From positions 31,857,342 to 31,921,341 of the forward strand of contig NC_035172.2 in the NCBI RefSeq assembly GCF_001659605.2: DNA of 64,000 nt. Direction: 5' to 3'. The position numbers and the translations under genes are program-made. Positions within the stretch are counted from its first letter, which is position 1, and every line of letters begins with the position of its first letter. Under the pieces are notes generated by a model. The model was not told where the DNA came from, made no database searches, and worked only from the letters and a program-made list of their open reading frames with translations. Below are positions 44,182-58,300 of the stretch, in pieces. Source of the DNA: Manihot esculenta (taxonomy: Eukaryota; Streptophyta; Magnoliopsida; Malpighiales; Euphorbiaceae).

Positions 44182-47100
44182 AGCTACCTTTGAAAAATCT
44201 AAAGCTACCTTTGAAAATTTTTATTCTTCAATTGAAAAAAAAAGGTAGTTAGAACATAACCCATACGTCAATTATTGAATGAAAGCTTGAGAAAAAGCAA
44301 TTATTGAATGAAAGAAGCAAATATATCTCAATAACGTAGATGACCTCAGCTAGCTAGCTAATCTATTAATTCTATCCATATAAATATCTTTCTCATGTAG
44401 ATTCCTCATAGAAGAATAAATTTAAGATGTAATAATATAAACATGTCTATTTTTATTTATATCGAGTTTATATCGACTGATAATATAAATATATGAAATT
44501 TTATGTAAATTTTATTATCATTTTACATTATTAATTTACTTAAATTTCATGGCAAATAAGCTAATTTGTTGCGGTGTGAAGGGCATTTATTCAAAACTCA
44601 CTGGTTTGTTTTGCAAATGTGAAACCGGTTGGATGATGAGGCAACATAATTGATGTCTGAAATTAGCTAAGCATTGAAAATTGTTGGAATATATTACAAG
44701 ACATGCAATGTGTCAACTATAGCCTATAAGAATTTAATTTCTGTTGCAGAGGGAGTAATGGTCCATGAGTGGCAAGGACAATTGAGCTGAGCCACAAATT
44801 CCAATCAAGGCTAACTGACAGAGCCTATTAAAAGCAGACAGTGAAGTGAAAACAGGCACCACCAGCTCATCCCTTCCCCCAACTTGAATCCCACCAAAAC
44901 GGTGGTGAAAATGAAAGAAAAAGCAAAACTTGCTGAGCCAACACAACTCAGCTCTTCTGCTAGGTCCATGCACACCATTTCTGGCAAAATTTTATTGGAT
45001 CCTAGTGCCATTGTGGGTGGATTTACTAATCATTACTTCAATCAAAAAGAGAGTCTCTCTCTCCTTTCTCTTCACTATATCTCTTTCCTTGCTAATATTT
45101 TCCACCCCAAAAGCTTCCCTTGCTCGATCTCTTCTCAAACCGAATCATTTCCTCTGGAAAATATGTCTCCAATACCCATGAACTTGGGCCATGCAAAATT
45201 TTGCATGCAAATAATATATTCTGAAATATTTACTTTCCCTTCGATCAATTAGTGCCATAGTTGCATCGTAGAAAACGATAAAAAAGATCTCAACATCAAT
45301 GGAAGGAAGCCTTACAATATCTTTTGGTCCTTGGAAAACATTTCTTAGATTAGTATATTTACGTAATGTTGTTATGTATTGTTATATTAATTAAGACAAG
45401 AAGGCAATCCCACAGAGATGTAAACTTTGGAATCTTTTTTCTTTTTTTTGTCTTGATGGAATTAAAAAGATAAAGTAATTTGAGCAAAGTGGTTCTTGGG
45501 TCTCATAACACTTTAGTGATAATATAGTACAATCATAAAATGCATATCGATCCCACAAAAAGCATATTCTTCAAAGGGCCCTTCAGCCATCATTCCAAGA
45601 ATATTAGCTTTCAGGATATATGACCCCTTAGAATGAACGAAATATCATTTTGTAGCCTTCTTCTTTCTTTCTTTCTTTTTTTTTTTTCTTTAATTTTTTG
45701 CTATTATATCCAAAAAAAAAATGGTGATATGGGACTAGTCACTTAAAAAGCAATAGGTTACAAGACCTTTAGTCACTTCAAGTTTCCAACGACTCGGACG
45801 TTTTTCAAGAAATTTGCATATTTGGAATGTTGGATTCAACGTTCTGATCTGATCAGTATGTAGGTTTTGAGATTCAAGCACAGGCTTAACATTTTCTTCT
45901 TTTTTTTTTTTTTTTTCCTGTAATATACAAATATTTTAAATTTAATAAAAGTTTTTAAAACTCATGGTCCAACAAAATTTTTCATCACTCACAGCATCAT
46001 TTTAGGACTTAACACTTTAAAAATATTACAAAAAAAAAAATTTTTTTATTATCTATAATAATATATTTTAACAAATAATTTTATTTTATATTTAATAAAA
46101 TTATAATTTTTACCGTATTTTTTATTTATTAAAAAAATAATTAAGTGGAATATGAATTTTTTTTTTATGAAATTTTCCGTTAAAGTGGATATTGATTGTT
46201 TGCGTATTTGTTATAGTCTATTGAAATGTTAAGATTTTATTTTAAAAATTTTTAAAGATAAAATTTAGAATATTTATATATGTCAAATCTAAGAAGTACA
46301 TATGAGTAAATCTGAGAGATCTCATTTTCTACTCTTTCAATTCTCAATTTTCAGTTGAAAAGAAATTTAATTAGCATTTGCATGAGGAATTAAAGATACC
46401 CTTCTTCCCTTGTGCAGTTTCAAAGAGTCCCACATCTCTTTTTTTGTCTAAAACTAGAGTGTTGACTTCCACATTCTCCATAACAATCTTTCCAAAATCA
46501 ATAATTCTAACAATCCTTCTTTTATTAAAAACTTTTAAAGTTTATTATATGAGAAGAGTTTAAATGACACAAGGCTCTTCTCTATTAATTAAAAATTTTA
46601 AATTTAAATTCTAAATATGAAGTATTTTTAATTTGTTTCGGTATAAATTAAATAAATAAAGTAAATGAATCCCGATAAAAGAATGGTTTAAAAAAAAATA
46701 AAATTGAGAGTCTAAGCTTAATGGCCAGAATGGGTAAAGGAATACTTGTACAGAATCCAAACACAATCCCGTCCGCATTTAAAAGAAGAAAAAAATTTGG
46801 CCCATGTTTCATCGCATCATTATGTTTAGGCTGCTGCTTTGGTGGCTTTTCTTTCCACATACACAAATTAAAAAAGAAAAAAAAAATAGCAGTGATAATG
46901 TAGCTATTTGTCCATTCAATTATATGTAAGATAAATTATTATTTAATTCTTATGTAAAAATTCTTTAAATTTTTAAATAAATTTATTAATTAATAATTTT
47001 ATTAATTTTAATTATTAAGTGTATATTATTTATTTTTGACTTTTATCTAATATTTAATAGTTTAAATTAATATAGAAATTAATTAATAAATATTTTAAAA

Positions 47101-47205
47101 TATTAAAAATATTTTAATTTATTTTTAAAATTAAGTGACTAATAAATAAGTTTTTCATAATATATGGATTAAATAATAATTTTTGCTAATATTAATGGGT
47201 GTGGT
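44182..47205. other. Intergenic DNA between SDR and ANT, part 1
   Basis: AT-rich, with a 20-bp duplicated word at the start (ATCTAAAGCTACCTTTGAAA, 44177-44212), poly-T runs (about 45676-45690 and 45900-45917) and several short frames on both strands (for example 44884-45252). These have no motifs, and I do not call them genes. Confidence 0.5.
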
Positions 47206-47210
47206 TATAG

Positions 47211-47635
47211 GTGATCATTCGGTCGATTCAATTCAAAATTAAACCGAATAAATTGAGAATTAAAATTGTAGTATTTTAAAAATCAAACTGATTTTGAGTA
47301 GAAATCAATTTCAATGAAATCGATTTAATTCGATTCGATTTAGTTCAGTTTAATCGGTTGGACTTTTTAATGAATTTTTTATTTTTTACATGTATTTTAA
47401 AATTTAATTGAAATATTTCAATATTAATTATGATTTAATTTTTCTATATTATTAAAAATAATATACTATTATTATTAATCAGTTCGATTTATCAATTTTT
47501 TTAATCAAAATCAAAAAGAATAGAAATAATTAAAATTTTTAAAAATAAAAATCAAATCAAATTAAAATAAATAAAAAATCAAACTAAAATTTTGAATTAA
47601 TTCGATTCGATTTTTTTTATTTGAATCGAATAATG
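47211..47635. repeat. MITE-like element with GGTTCGATT words
   Basis: Begins GTGATCATTCGGTCGATTC and ends ATTCGATTCGATT...TTGAATCGAATAATG, with AT-rich, partly self-complementary interior. This CGGTTCGATT style is common to plant non-autonomous DNA elements. Terminal repeats are imperfect, and no clear target duplication was found. Confidence 0.45.
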
Positions 47636-49164
47636 TTAATAATGGTAGCTGATGGTATCGTGTCCAATATATTATTCATTAAAGAGGGCATGCATTCCAA
47701 GTACGTGCATTGAGTTCAAAATGGAAGTTTGTTATAGTACATAATATATGTATTCAATTCTCTTCCTAGAAATGAACTAACATTATCAAGGATTCTTTTA
47801 CAATTCTTATGTTCTATGCAACTACCAATTTCATCTAACTTTTCAATATTTTCAAATAATCAATCTGATAAAATAAATAAATACAGCCAAACATTTTCAC
47901 ATAATAATAAAGATATTGAAATTTTCATTTCAAATGTCTTCATTTTTTTTTTAATTAGTCCTGTGCATGGATTGGTTGGTTTAGCCTCTGCAAAGACAAC
48001 TTGCATTGTAAGAGTAGGACAAGGAAAAGGCAGTGGAGAAAATGTGCAGACTCGTCAAAACTTGCAGTGAAAAAAAAAAATAGTGTTATTTCTTGTCGTA
48101 GAGTCCAGATGGAGAGGGTGACACTGAATCAAAATGGTAAAATTCAAGCCTTAAAACTATAATTTTAAGAGTTTTTAAATGAATTTTCCTCAATATTAGA
48201 ATTGAATGACCCAAATTATTAAAAGCCAACAGCTTATTGTTTGATTTAGAATCGGGCATGGTGAAGAGGTAGATGGTGGCAGATGCAAAACCCCTAGAGT
48301 TGATAGACCCAGTACAGACGCTGTGTGCTAATTTTGAAGTGACCAGATGGACGCTTCCCTCGCCTGCGAGATCCCTTGAAGCCTGAGATTCATTTAAGCA
48401 AGGAAACCCCATGTTACCTCTGCTGATTTTTATGAAAGGTCAATAAGGTGCATGCACTTATTAAAAAAAATTTATTTATTCCCCTAAATAAAAAAGCAAC
48501 AGTTGAATTCAATAAACTATGAGGGAATGTAGATAGAGACTTGGTTTTAACTGTTGGGTTTAGCAGTGCACTCAGCAGTCCTATCCACTTGATAATGAGA
48601 TTTCTCTTTCTCTGATGTGTTAAGTCTAGTGCTGCTACTTTTGTGTGTGTATATAATGGATATTGTATGTTTAATTAGAGTTTAAGTTTTGAAGAGGAGA
48701 GGGGAAGGGGTCTTAATTTTTAAATAAAGGAAAGGCAAAAGACAGAGCAGAAGAGGGTAGTAAAGCAAAAGAGAAGAGGTCTTTCTCAGACACAGATCCC
48801 TATGGAATGCAGGAAGGATGCCCAGCATTGCTTGCTGGAACTCATTCTTTTTGTTTAGTTTAAAGGAACTTGCTTTGTTCTCTTTAGAAATCTTTTCAGA
48901 GAGAGAAACAAACCATTTAGATTCAGTTGCAGGAGTTGGATTTGTTTTTTAGATGAGTGGTTGGATTTGATCCAATCCATTTCTGCAGCTAGAGAACAAA
49001 AGGGTTTTTTAAAAAAAAAAGAAAGTTCAGAAAATGGAGTGGAGCATAGAGAGAGAAATATATGTTGGCCTATGATTAGTTTATTTGTCCCCAATGATTG
49101 AGTTGCCTTGCCTCAAGAGAAACACAAAACATACCAAAGAATCTCTGCTAAGCTAGAAAAAGAG
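47636..49164. other. Intergenic DNA and probable ANT 5' region
   Basis: 47636-48420 has no convincing gene. From about 48530 the composition rises in GA/CT content and a TATA-like TGTATATAATGG occurs at 48648-48659, about 510 bp before the ANT start, followed by GA-rich leader-like DNA. The ANT promoter and 5' UTR most likely lie here. Confidence 0.45.
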
Positions 49165-52100
49165 ATGAAGTCCATGAACAATGATGATCATAGCAACAAT
49201 AATACTCACTGGTTAGGCTTCTCCCTCTCTCCCCACATGCAAATGGAGGTTCCTTCTGCTTCTAATCACCATTACCAAGCTCAGTCTGCAACTTCTTCTG
49301 TTCCTACTGCAATCTCAGCAAGCCTTTTTCACTCCCAATCACATTCACACCTCAGCTATGGAAATTTATTTGATGTTGAAGGTGAAAATGGTGGCTGTTA
49401 CTCTACCTTGCCAGTAATGCCATTGAAGTCTGATGGGTCTCTTTGTTTAATGGAAGCTCTAACCAGATCACAGCTTAAAGGTTAGCTCTTGCTTCTTTTT
49501 GGGGGTTTTATTTTGTGTTTTTGGGCAAATTTTTATTCTCAAACTTCTGGACTTTTCTGTCTTTGACTTTTTTATGTGAAGCAACAATGGTAACATCTTC
49601 AACTCCAAAACTGGAGGACTTCTTTGGTGGTGCAACAATGGGGACCCATCACTATGAAACCAATGATAGAGAAGCTATGGCTCTTAGCTTGGACAGTATG
49701 TATTATCACCAAGACTCAGAACATCAGCCCAACAACCAAAATTGCTTAAACCATCTTCAGCAAAACCCCAGCAGGCACCAACAACATCACCAGATTCAAG
49801 TCCAGCAATACCCATATTATGATACTAACTTTAAAAGCTATGAAATGTTTGTAGGAGAGGAGCCCAAAGAGACTCAGCAGGCTTCAGATTGCAATCTTCA
49901 GCTTCCAACAGTTGGAGATGATGGGATAAAGGGAATGAGGAATTGGGTTTCAAGGAACTACACAAGTAACCATGCAATGGACCAGCAGAAGATGATAAGT
50001 TGCATGGGTGAAAATGGAGGTGAATCTGGAGCTATTAGTGCAATGGCTTATGGAGATTTGCAGTCTTTGAGCTTGTCTATGAGTCCTGGCTCCCAATCAA
50101 GCTGTGTTACTGGTTCTCAACAAATCTCACATGCTGGAACCGACTGTGCAGCCATGGAAACCAAGAAAAGAGGGCCTGATAAGGTGGATCAGAAGCAAAT
50201 TGTTCATAGGAAATCCATTGATACATTTGGGCAGAGAACTTCTCAGTATAGAGGTGTCACAAGGTTAGTACTTGAAATATTCATCTATGGTGCTCCCTGT
50301 TTCTGTTTCTCAGACCAATTTTTTAAAACATAAAGCTTTTCTTTACACATTAGTTTTTTTTTGCTCTGCTCTTTCTCTGCTTCTTAGTATCAAACAATCT
50401 TGTTTTTGTCCCCTTGCTTCTATTCTCTTCTTTGAAAACTCTGTATTTCTTTGTATTGAATTTCTGTTGAACAGGCACAGATGGACTGGGAGATATGAAG
50501 CTCATTTATGGGACAATAGTTGCAAGAAAGAAGGACAAAGCAGAAAAGGAAGACAAGGTTAGCAAACAGAATATATCCTCCTTTGTAATTTTTCCTTTTA
50601 ATTTATTTTATTTTAAACCCAACTCATTCTATATTTATGGCTGACTTTCTATTATTTCTTTGGCTTTCTTGGGGATGCCATTGAACCAATGATGATTCTC
50701 AGTTTATCTGGGTAAGCAATATCAAGTGTTTTTTTTTCTTTTTGGTGCTGTCAAATACAGTGTTCATTAAATCCAAAATATAATTTTCAGGGGGCTATGA
50801 TATGGAAGAAAAAGCTGCAAGAGCTTATGATCTAGCTGCTCTCAAGTATTGGGGTCCCTCTACTCATATCAACTTCCCTGTAATGATTTTACCCTCTTTT
50901 TGTAGTCCAATAACTTACGGAGAAATATTTTTCTTTTTGTTCAATATTGATTATTAAAATGCAATTTGTGGTGATGGTGTTTTGCCAGTTGGAAAATTAT
51001 CAAAAAGAGCTTGAAGAAATGAAGAACATGACTAGACAAGAGTATGTTGCTCATTTGAGAAGGTAAAAATCTGTTTTTTTCTCTCTCTTTATTGTCTCAT
51101 GCTGCATGCTTCACACCATTTTTGTTTTTTTTTTCCAAAGAGAATCTAATCTTTGACTTTGAGCTTACTTCACTGCAGGAAAAGCAGTGGATTCTCCAGG
51201 GGAGCTTCCATGTACAGAGGAGTAACAAGGTCTAATCTAATAAACCTTAATTTACTTAACATATTTAAAGTTTGTTGTCTTAAAAAAAGAAACTTTGTTT
51301 ACTTGTCTCAATTTTTTTCCAGACATCATCAACATGGAAGATGGCAAGCTCGGATCGGAAGGGTTGCTGGAAATAAAGACCTTTATCTAGGAACATTTAG
51401 TGAGTTTCTTAAGCCAACTCTTTTTCTTTGTGGTTAAAGTTGTGTTCATATTTTACAAATCATGTTTATTGAGGTTATTACAAAAGTAATGAGAGCGAGT
51501 GCTTTTCGACTTTAAAAAGCCAATCTTTGAGGCAATCTTTGTTTAATACTCCATAGACCCACTAACAATCGCCATGATTGTTAATTTCTCTGAAACTTCA
51601 GGTACCCAGGAGGAGGCAGCTGAAGCTTATGACATAGCAGCTATAAAATTTCGTGGGGTTAATGCTGTAACCAACTTTGATATAACGAGGTACGATGTTG
51701 AACGAATCATGGCAAGCAATACGCTTCTTGCTGGAGAGCTAGCAAGGAGAAACAAAGACACAGGATCTGGTAATGAGGCTATAAATCACAATCCTTCAAC
51801 ACAAAACGGCATTGGCGAAGCCATTCCTTCACTGAAGAACGATGAAAGTGAGCCAGACTGGAAAATGGTTCTCTATCAATCCTCCCAGCAGATTGATCAA
51901 AAGGCAACCAATGCTATGGATAACTACAAAACTCAGATCTTCTCATTGAACCCAGATAACGTGATAGGAATTGATTCCATGAGTTCAGTTCATCAGCAAG
52001 AAGTAGAAGACTCAACCAAGATGGGAACTCACTTGTCAAATGCTTCTTCATTGGTAACAAGTTTAAGTAGCTCGAGAGAAGGCAGCCCAGATAGAACTCG

Positions 52101-52254
52101 TCTGCCAATGCTCTTTGCAATGCCACCCTCAGCGACGTCCAAGTTATTAACAAATCCAGCAAGTAATATGAATTCCTGGATCCCAACAGCCCAATTGAGG
52201 CCTGCAGTCTCCTTGCCTCAGCTGCCAGTTTTTGCTTCTTGGACAGATGCATAG
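49165..52254 (+). CDS. ANT: AINTEGUMENTA, AP2-domain transcription factor
   Basis: Nine exons (49165-49480, 49582-50263, 50475-50557, 50703-50711, 50791-50879, 50989-51062, 51179-51229, 51323-51399, 51602-52254) join in phase to 677 codons. The fourth exon is only 9 nt and encodes [28 protein letters not shown] and [13 protein letters not shown] mark the N-terminus, and [19 protein letters not shown] precedes two AP2 domains (about 327-392 and 428-488, each with YRGVTR). The end [13 protein letters not shown] is ANT-like. I chose ATG 49165 (MKSMNNDD) because ANT starts MKS; an in-frame ATG at 49108 would add 19 residues. ANT acts in the nucleus to sustain cell division in organ primordia, ovule integuments and cambium. 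Confidence 0.96.
50703..50711 (+). other. 9-nt micro-exon of ANT (VYL)
   Basis: TTTATCTGG lies between TTCTCAG and GTAAGC. Without it the joined coding sequence stays in frame but lacks V-Y-L of the first AP2 domain. It is a known conserved feature of AP2/ANT genes and is often missed by gene finders. Confidence 0.93.
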
Positions 52255-53565
52255 ACTAGTGTAATTAAGTTAAAAAAGGTTCTTCCATGGGGAAGAAAAC
52301 TAAAACAAGAGATAGAAAAGTGAGATTGGATTTTATGTGGGTTTTGCTTTAATTAGTTAGTTGAGAAATTTGGTGAGAAAAGGAGGGTTAATGAAGCTGT
52401 AGGCAGCAACTTTTCATGAACAAGAAGCTGAAATTTTTAAAACATTATCCTTTTTAGCATTCTCTTATATGAAGAAGATCTTCAAAGTAATGGTGGAGGG
52501 AAAAATTTGAAAGACAAATTATGATTGAAGTCTATGAAATGATTTTTGCAATATGGGATGACAACTCTATCCATAATTAGATTCAGCTTTATTTTGGTTC
52601 TCTTAAGTACAGGACACACAGCAGAAATGGTCTCTTTTACTTTGAGCCTTTGACCATAATGTTAGCTGATCTCATCAATCATTATTGTTCTCCATGAACA
52701 TAACATCATCATTACCAAAACTCCCTTTTCTTATCATTGCTTTCTCAAAAGCTAAAATACACTCCATGCCAATAAAAAGACTATCAATGACAGAGAGAGA
52801 GAGAGGATGGACTGTGGCGGTGGAAAATGGATTCCCAGTTGCATGATTCAATGGCCCATAATTCAAAGTTATTTCTTTTTATCAGCCCAATAACTCTACA
52901 GGTTAATGATGCTGGGAATAAAAGCTATTCCATGTCCGTATATGAATTTCCAGTTTTCCATGACCAGTCAAATGCTTCACTCTGTGTGTTCACATGTGAT
53001 AGAGTTAAGACACAAGCACATAATAATTAAACAAAATGCATTTACTCGTATCAAAATGAATAGCTAACAGTTTGCTTTAGCTATTCATTTAACTCTATGC
53101 AAAAGGAGCTCCTTTTGTTTTTCACTGGAATGGAAGAACATTATTATAATTTGCTTTAGTTTTTTCTAAAGAAAAGGTATGATCTTGGGCGGGAAAATAA
53201 GGGTCAAAAGGATCTTTATGATCTTTACCATATCATATGCATTGAAGATTTGGTGTCTGGTAAGACAAAAATGGTTGAGGGGGAAGAAAATATGGCTAAG
53301 TGAGTTGGCAAATATACTGTTGTTTTGATGGTTGACGACAGTAGTACCCAGCTATAGTTTTATGCTGGTGAGTTGCTCTACAGCTTGGAAAAACATCAAA
53401 CACTTTGTTGTTATTACAAAATCTCAACAACCCATGAGTTGGGCACACACATTTTGACGTACTTAATAATTCCACAAGCTTTTTCTGGTGTAGAAAATGG
53501 TTTTTATTTTCTTTGGACTTGATTAATTTGGCGGTGCCTGATTTCTCCATGCAAAAAACCTAAAA

Positions 53566-53596
<31 letters not shown>

Positions 53597-54655
53597 GCAG
53601 CAAAGGAAAAGAGAAGGTGAATGCAGAGTTAGGTTGGGGAGTGATGGGTGGGTAAAGCTGAGTGTCCTTAATTAGATAAAGGCGTACGGATTTGTTCTTC
53701 AAAAATATTTTAAGTCATTATGAAATAGAATAACCCATGATTGCGTCTCTCACTCATTTCTTCTATTTCATATATCGTGATTCTCATGTAATTTAACATT
53801 TTCTGTTTTTGTAATTTCTCTTAATTCCTTAATTTTAAAATTTACCTAACGAATGAAGATAAGAAGAGTAAAATTTAAAATCTCTTAAATTTATTTAAAT
53901 TTACTTACTAATATACTAAATCTGTGAGTGCATTTACACATATTATATAATTGATTATTAAAATTTATAATTGAATTATTTTATGATTATAAAATAATCT
54001 GATTGATATTTATTTTATTATATTATAATTAACGTAAGCTGTGTGATGATTAAAAACACTAATCATGACATTTTAGGTGAAAAAAGCAAAATTTTATGCC
54101 TTTTGAATTTTGAAGGATTGCTAGATTAGCAATTTATAGAAAGATTTTATAAAGTAGAATAAGTTGTGATGGTCAATTTGATGTGATTTGGTTCAAACAA
54201 TTTTCTCCGCTCTCAATTTTTTTTTTTTTTTTGAAAGAAAGAAAGTTTCTATACTCACATGAAAGCATCAACAGGTTATTGTATAATTCTTTCATAAAAA
54301 AATAAAAATAAAAACCATTTCAAAAATCAAACTTTAACTTTCGGGTAATATGACTCTTTTATATTTGATAAATTAATAATAAAATTTAAATTGATTTAAT
54401 TTATTTATTATTTTTAAATTAAATATAAATATTTATTCTTATAATAATAATCATTTTTATCAAAAAAATCATTATTAATATTTTTTAACATCTAAAATCT
54501 GAATTTTATATAAATTTTTACTATTAAAAATATAAAAATTATTTTTTTAATTAATAAAATAATATAATAAATTTTTTAATATTAATTATAAATGTATTAA
54601 GTATTAATAGTTATAATTAAATTAAAATAATTTAAGAAACTTAATATTTAATATT
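52255..54655. other. ANT 3' region and AT-rich intergenic DNA
   Basis: The ANT 3' UTR should occupy the first few hundred bases. After that come a GA tract (about 52793-52805), a (TAA)n microsatellite (53562-53594) and AT-rich DNA with poly-T (about 54218-54233). No gene supported. Confidence 0.55.
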
Positions 54656-54660
54656 TAGAT

Positions 54661-55306
54661 ATTGTCATTATTAATAAGAAGTCAATTCCTGCATTTTCAG
54701 AAATCTATTAAAAAAATGCAGGAATCTATTAAAATATTTTTTTTTTGTCAACGAAATAATATTTTTATCTTGTTTATTTTGTTTTAGTTAAAAATAGTTG
54801 GGGATGAAAGAGAAAATTTTTAAATTTTAATTTTACCCTCAAATAAGATTTTTTATTTAATTTCTCGGTATTGTCATTATTAATGAATCAGTCCTTACAT
54901 TTTTTAAAATTTATTAAAATTTCATTATCTTTTTTTAAATTTATTAAAATATTTTTATCATTTTTTTCATCAACGAAATAATCTCTTCTTTCCTAAACAA
55001 AAAGAAGAAAAATAAGAAAAATAAGAAAAAGAGAAAAAAATTATGATAATGAAGATGAAAAAGAAAATCGCCTCATCCTCTTCTTCTTTAAAGAAAAAAA
55101 ATCGAAGAAAAAGAAGAGAAAGAATGAAAGAAGAAGGAGAGTAGGAAAAGAGAAAGTAATTTAATTACACCAGAATAATTTAATTTTTTACTATATTTTT
55201 AATGTTAAAAATAAACGAAATAATTATTTTATTAACGAAAAGAAAAGATAACAACATTTAAATAAGTTTCTGAAAAATGTAAGAATTGACTTATTAATAA
55301 TTGTAA
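54661..55306. repeat. MITE-like element with ~45-bp inverted ends
   Basis: ATTATTAATAAGAAGTCAA with the following CATTTTCAGAAATCTATT (54668-54712) is the inverted match, with small gaps, of 55261-55303 (AAGTTTCTGAAAAATG...GACTTATTAATAAT). A third, direct copy of the left end (ATTGTCATTATTAATGAATC) lies inside at about 54870. Interior is AT-rich without coding capacity. A target duplication was not clear. Confidence 0.6.
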
Positions 55307-58300
55307 TTCTCAAAAATTAAATTATAAATTTTTCAAATAATTTTTATAAAAAGTAATTATTAATTAAAATTAAAATAAAAAAATTAAAAGATAAAAAAAT
55401 AAAAATAAAAAATAAAATTCAACCACTAAATATTATTATTTTAATTCAGATCAAAATATTAAATACTATGTTGCCAAACAAAACTTTAAAAAATAACGTC
55501 AACCTTATTAATTGATCTGTTAAGTGGGAATCTGAATTAATTATGTAATTAATACGGCAATTAGCATGTTCCTAAATGGATTTAGGTAGCTGTTGGGGAA
55601 ATGATGGTCAAAACTTTTAGGTTGCTTCCATTCCATATATGTGTCTGTGCCAGGTTTGTTAATTAATTATGAATATTATGAACATAACCTCATTTAATCA
55701 TTTTATCTACTAATTAATCATATCAATTTTGGTGCCCATTATAAAATCATTAATCAAATTAACAAATTAATTATTTTTACTAATTAATTATATATAATAT
55801 TAGTCAATTAATAATGATGCTGCTGCCATGCATTATATCAAATCATTTTATTCACAAGTCAACATGAACCCTTTAATTCACCTAACCTCTCTATACTTAG
55901 CATGGATTAATGATTATGAATTTCAGTGGAAGTGAAGTGTTCATGCTGATATGATTTCCATTTTGTAAGAAGAAGGCCCATTGGAAAAGCTCATCAACTG
56001 GAGTTGAGGCCCAATCTCTTGACCAAACATAGGGTTGGACCCTCTATTCTTTATGGATCAGATCAAATCCTAGGTATTAATAACAACCCTGCTTGTTAAT
56101 AATCATAGGACTGGTTTGTTGCAACTAATCTTGCATGTGGCTGTTGGTGGAAAACGTCATGGAAAGCTAGGCTTCTAGCTGAGGGAATTAGAGCAGCAAC
56201 TTGGCTTGGTAAGAACCATAAAGCATAAACAGCTCAGTCCAACTGAAGTCTAGGACATGGTTGGTTTGATTAAGTAATCCAGGTCTATTTGTAGGTCACA
56301 AGTTCTAGAACAAGAAAAATCTGAACCCAGAACATTTATAAGCTCAAATCCACAATGGGACTTTTAATCTTCTATTCTATCTGATTAGGCACCTATGCAA
56401 GAGTTTGGTTTGGATTGGCTCCCCAATTTTCTATCGTGTTTAAAGCTTGTACACAAGGATCCTGGCCTGATATTAGTCCTGTGGGGGACCTTACCCTATT
56501 GGGGAACCGCTATACTCGTAGTTGTAGGTCCTTCCACTCTTTGGGGAACACAAGGGACCAGAATGAATATGTATAATAATTGTATATCATGCAGCTGCAA
56601 GGATAATCACCTGCAAGTCATGCCTCTGTACAGCTCGTCTCAGACATAGACGTTGGCTACCTAATACTTGGTAAAGTTTTGATGTAAACAATTTTGCCTT
56701 GAGAGGAGATGAATGGTTGCACACTTTAGCTTCTTAATCTCTTTTGAGGATCGGCCACCAAAAGCAGCGGTTGGCTAATAAGACCAAGAGTTTTACCTAC
56801 CTCCATCACCTACATGCAAGAATTTTCCATGATAATTTGGAGTTTTTCTTTCTTGCTTCTGATAACCAGTGACGGGCGTGAAGGTTGGTAGGGGTCGCTA
56901 CCCCTTTGAAATCCTAATTTCTAAATGGAAATAAGTTGAGTGTGAGTTTATTTTAGGTAAAAACATATTCAAAGTATCTCCTAACAACCTTAACAAGTAG
57001 ATCAAGCCTTGCAAAACCCTAAGTCTTGAATTGTTAAGCAGCTAAAAAAAATTTAATAATTTTAAGGGAAGAAAAGAAGGATAGAGCTTTGAAGAGAGTA
57101 TATAACCAGACAAGGAACACACAAAGCCTGAGGAGGTGGGGCAATAGGTTTTGGAATTGAAAATTCTTGATATACTTTGATTCATAATAAAAGCTAAAAT
57201 ATGTGAGGTAGGAAAATGAAGAAATCAGCAGACAATTAGGCAAAATCCAAAAGACAAGGTTTGTGAAGAAAGCATATTCACAGCTGCAATTGATTTTGAT
57301 ATTTGGAAAGCTTCCATCAAAGGCAAACGTGTGGTTGTCCCACCTGCCTATCTACAAAAGTTGGATATTGTTGTCTTCCATCATTAAACTTGGGCTTCTA
57401 TTTTGATGGCTACCAATGCAACAGCACAGGCGCCTGTGCTAAACAGTATGCCCTTTCCTTTGGGATTAATACAACCCCAACAGTATGTTGGCTTGTTGGC
57501 TCCCATGTTCTGTCTACTGTTGCTTAAGCCATGGTAGCTTAGGGTCAATCTCTTGGACACTGGACCACTACTTGAAAATGAAGCCCAGCTCAGTCCATTT
57601 ACCATACAATTAATAGTTTGTCTCTTCTTTATTTTTCCTATTTTCTTTTTATCTTATACTTTGTATTTTTTTTTTTTTTAAAATAGGGGTTGGGGGAGTC
57701 GACAAAGGATGAACTTTCCACCAAGTTAAGGATGCACTTTGTATTTTTAAACTTACATTTATCACAAGATATTAATACTTAGATCAAAGAAGAACCTTCT
57801 CATAATTCAGTAATTCTATTTTATGCTTATTTAAAAAATATAATTACAAAATAAATTAAATCAGACCTTTATTAAATGTCAATGAGTTGGTGACTGAATT
57901 TTTTTTGTTTTTTACTCAAAAAATCAAATGACATGAAAAAAGAAATCGGAAAAATTTGTGTGGAAATCGGAATAAGTTTTAGTGTTTGACTTTACAAGGA
58001 AAAAGATTTAAAAACAAAAGGAAACACCAAACAGCTGAAATCGTTAGGACAAACCCCACTTTCTCCTCCTTTTTCAACGGGAAAATGTTGCTATTTTTTA
58101 TAAATTTAATTTCTTTTTTAAATACTTATCAAAACTGAGACTATTGTCTAAATATATAAAATTTTATATAAATTTACTATATATTTATATAAATTCGATT
58201 TTGATAAATATTTTATTTTTTTATAATGTCATCAAATTAATTAGTAAATGACATAACTTCACAAACAAAATAAAGCTTAATTTAAAATTTTAAAATTAAC

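Noticed and set aside
44734..45252. Overlapping frames of 66 to 122 codons on both strands
   Set aside because: No motif, no good splice or start context, and equal quality on both strands.
51914..52252. 112-codon minus-strand frame
   Set aside because: Antisense shadow of the last ANT exon.
57423..57440. Perfect 18-bp palindrome AGCACAGGCGCCTGTGCT
   Set aside because: Striking, but isolated, with no flanking element or known factor site; noted only as part of the spacer.
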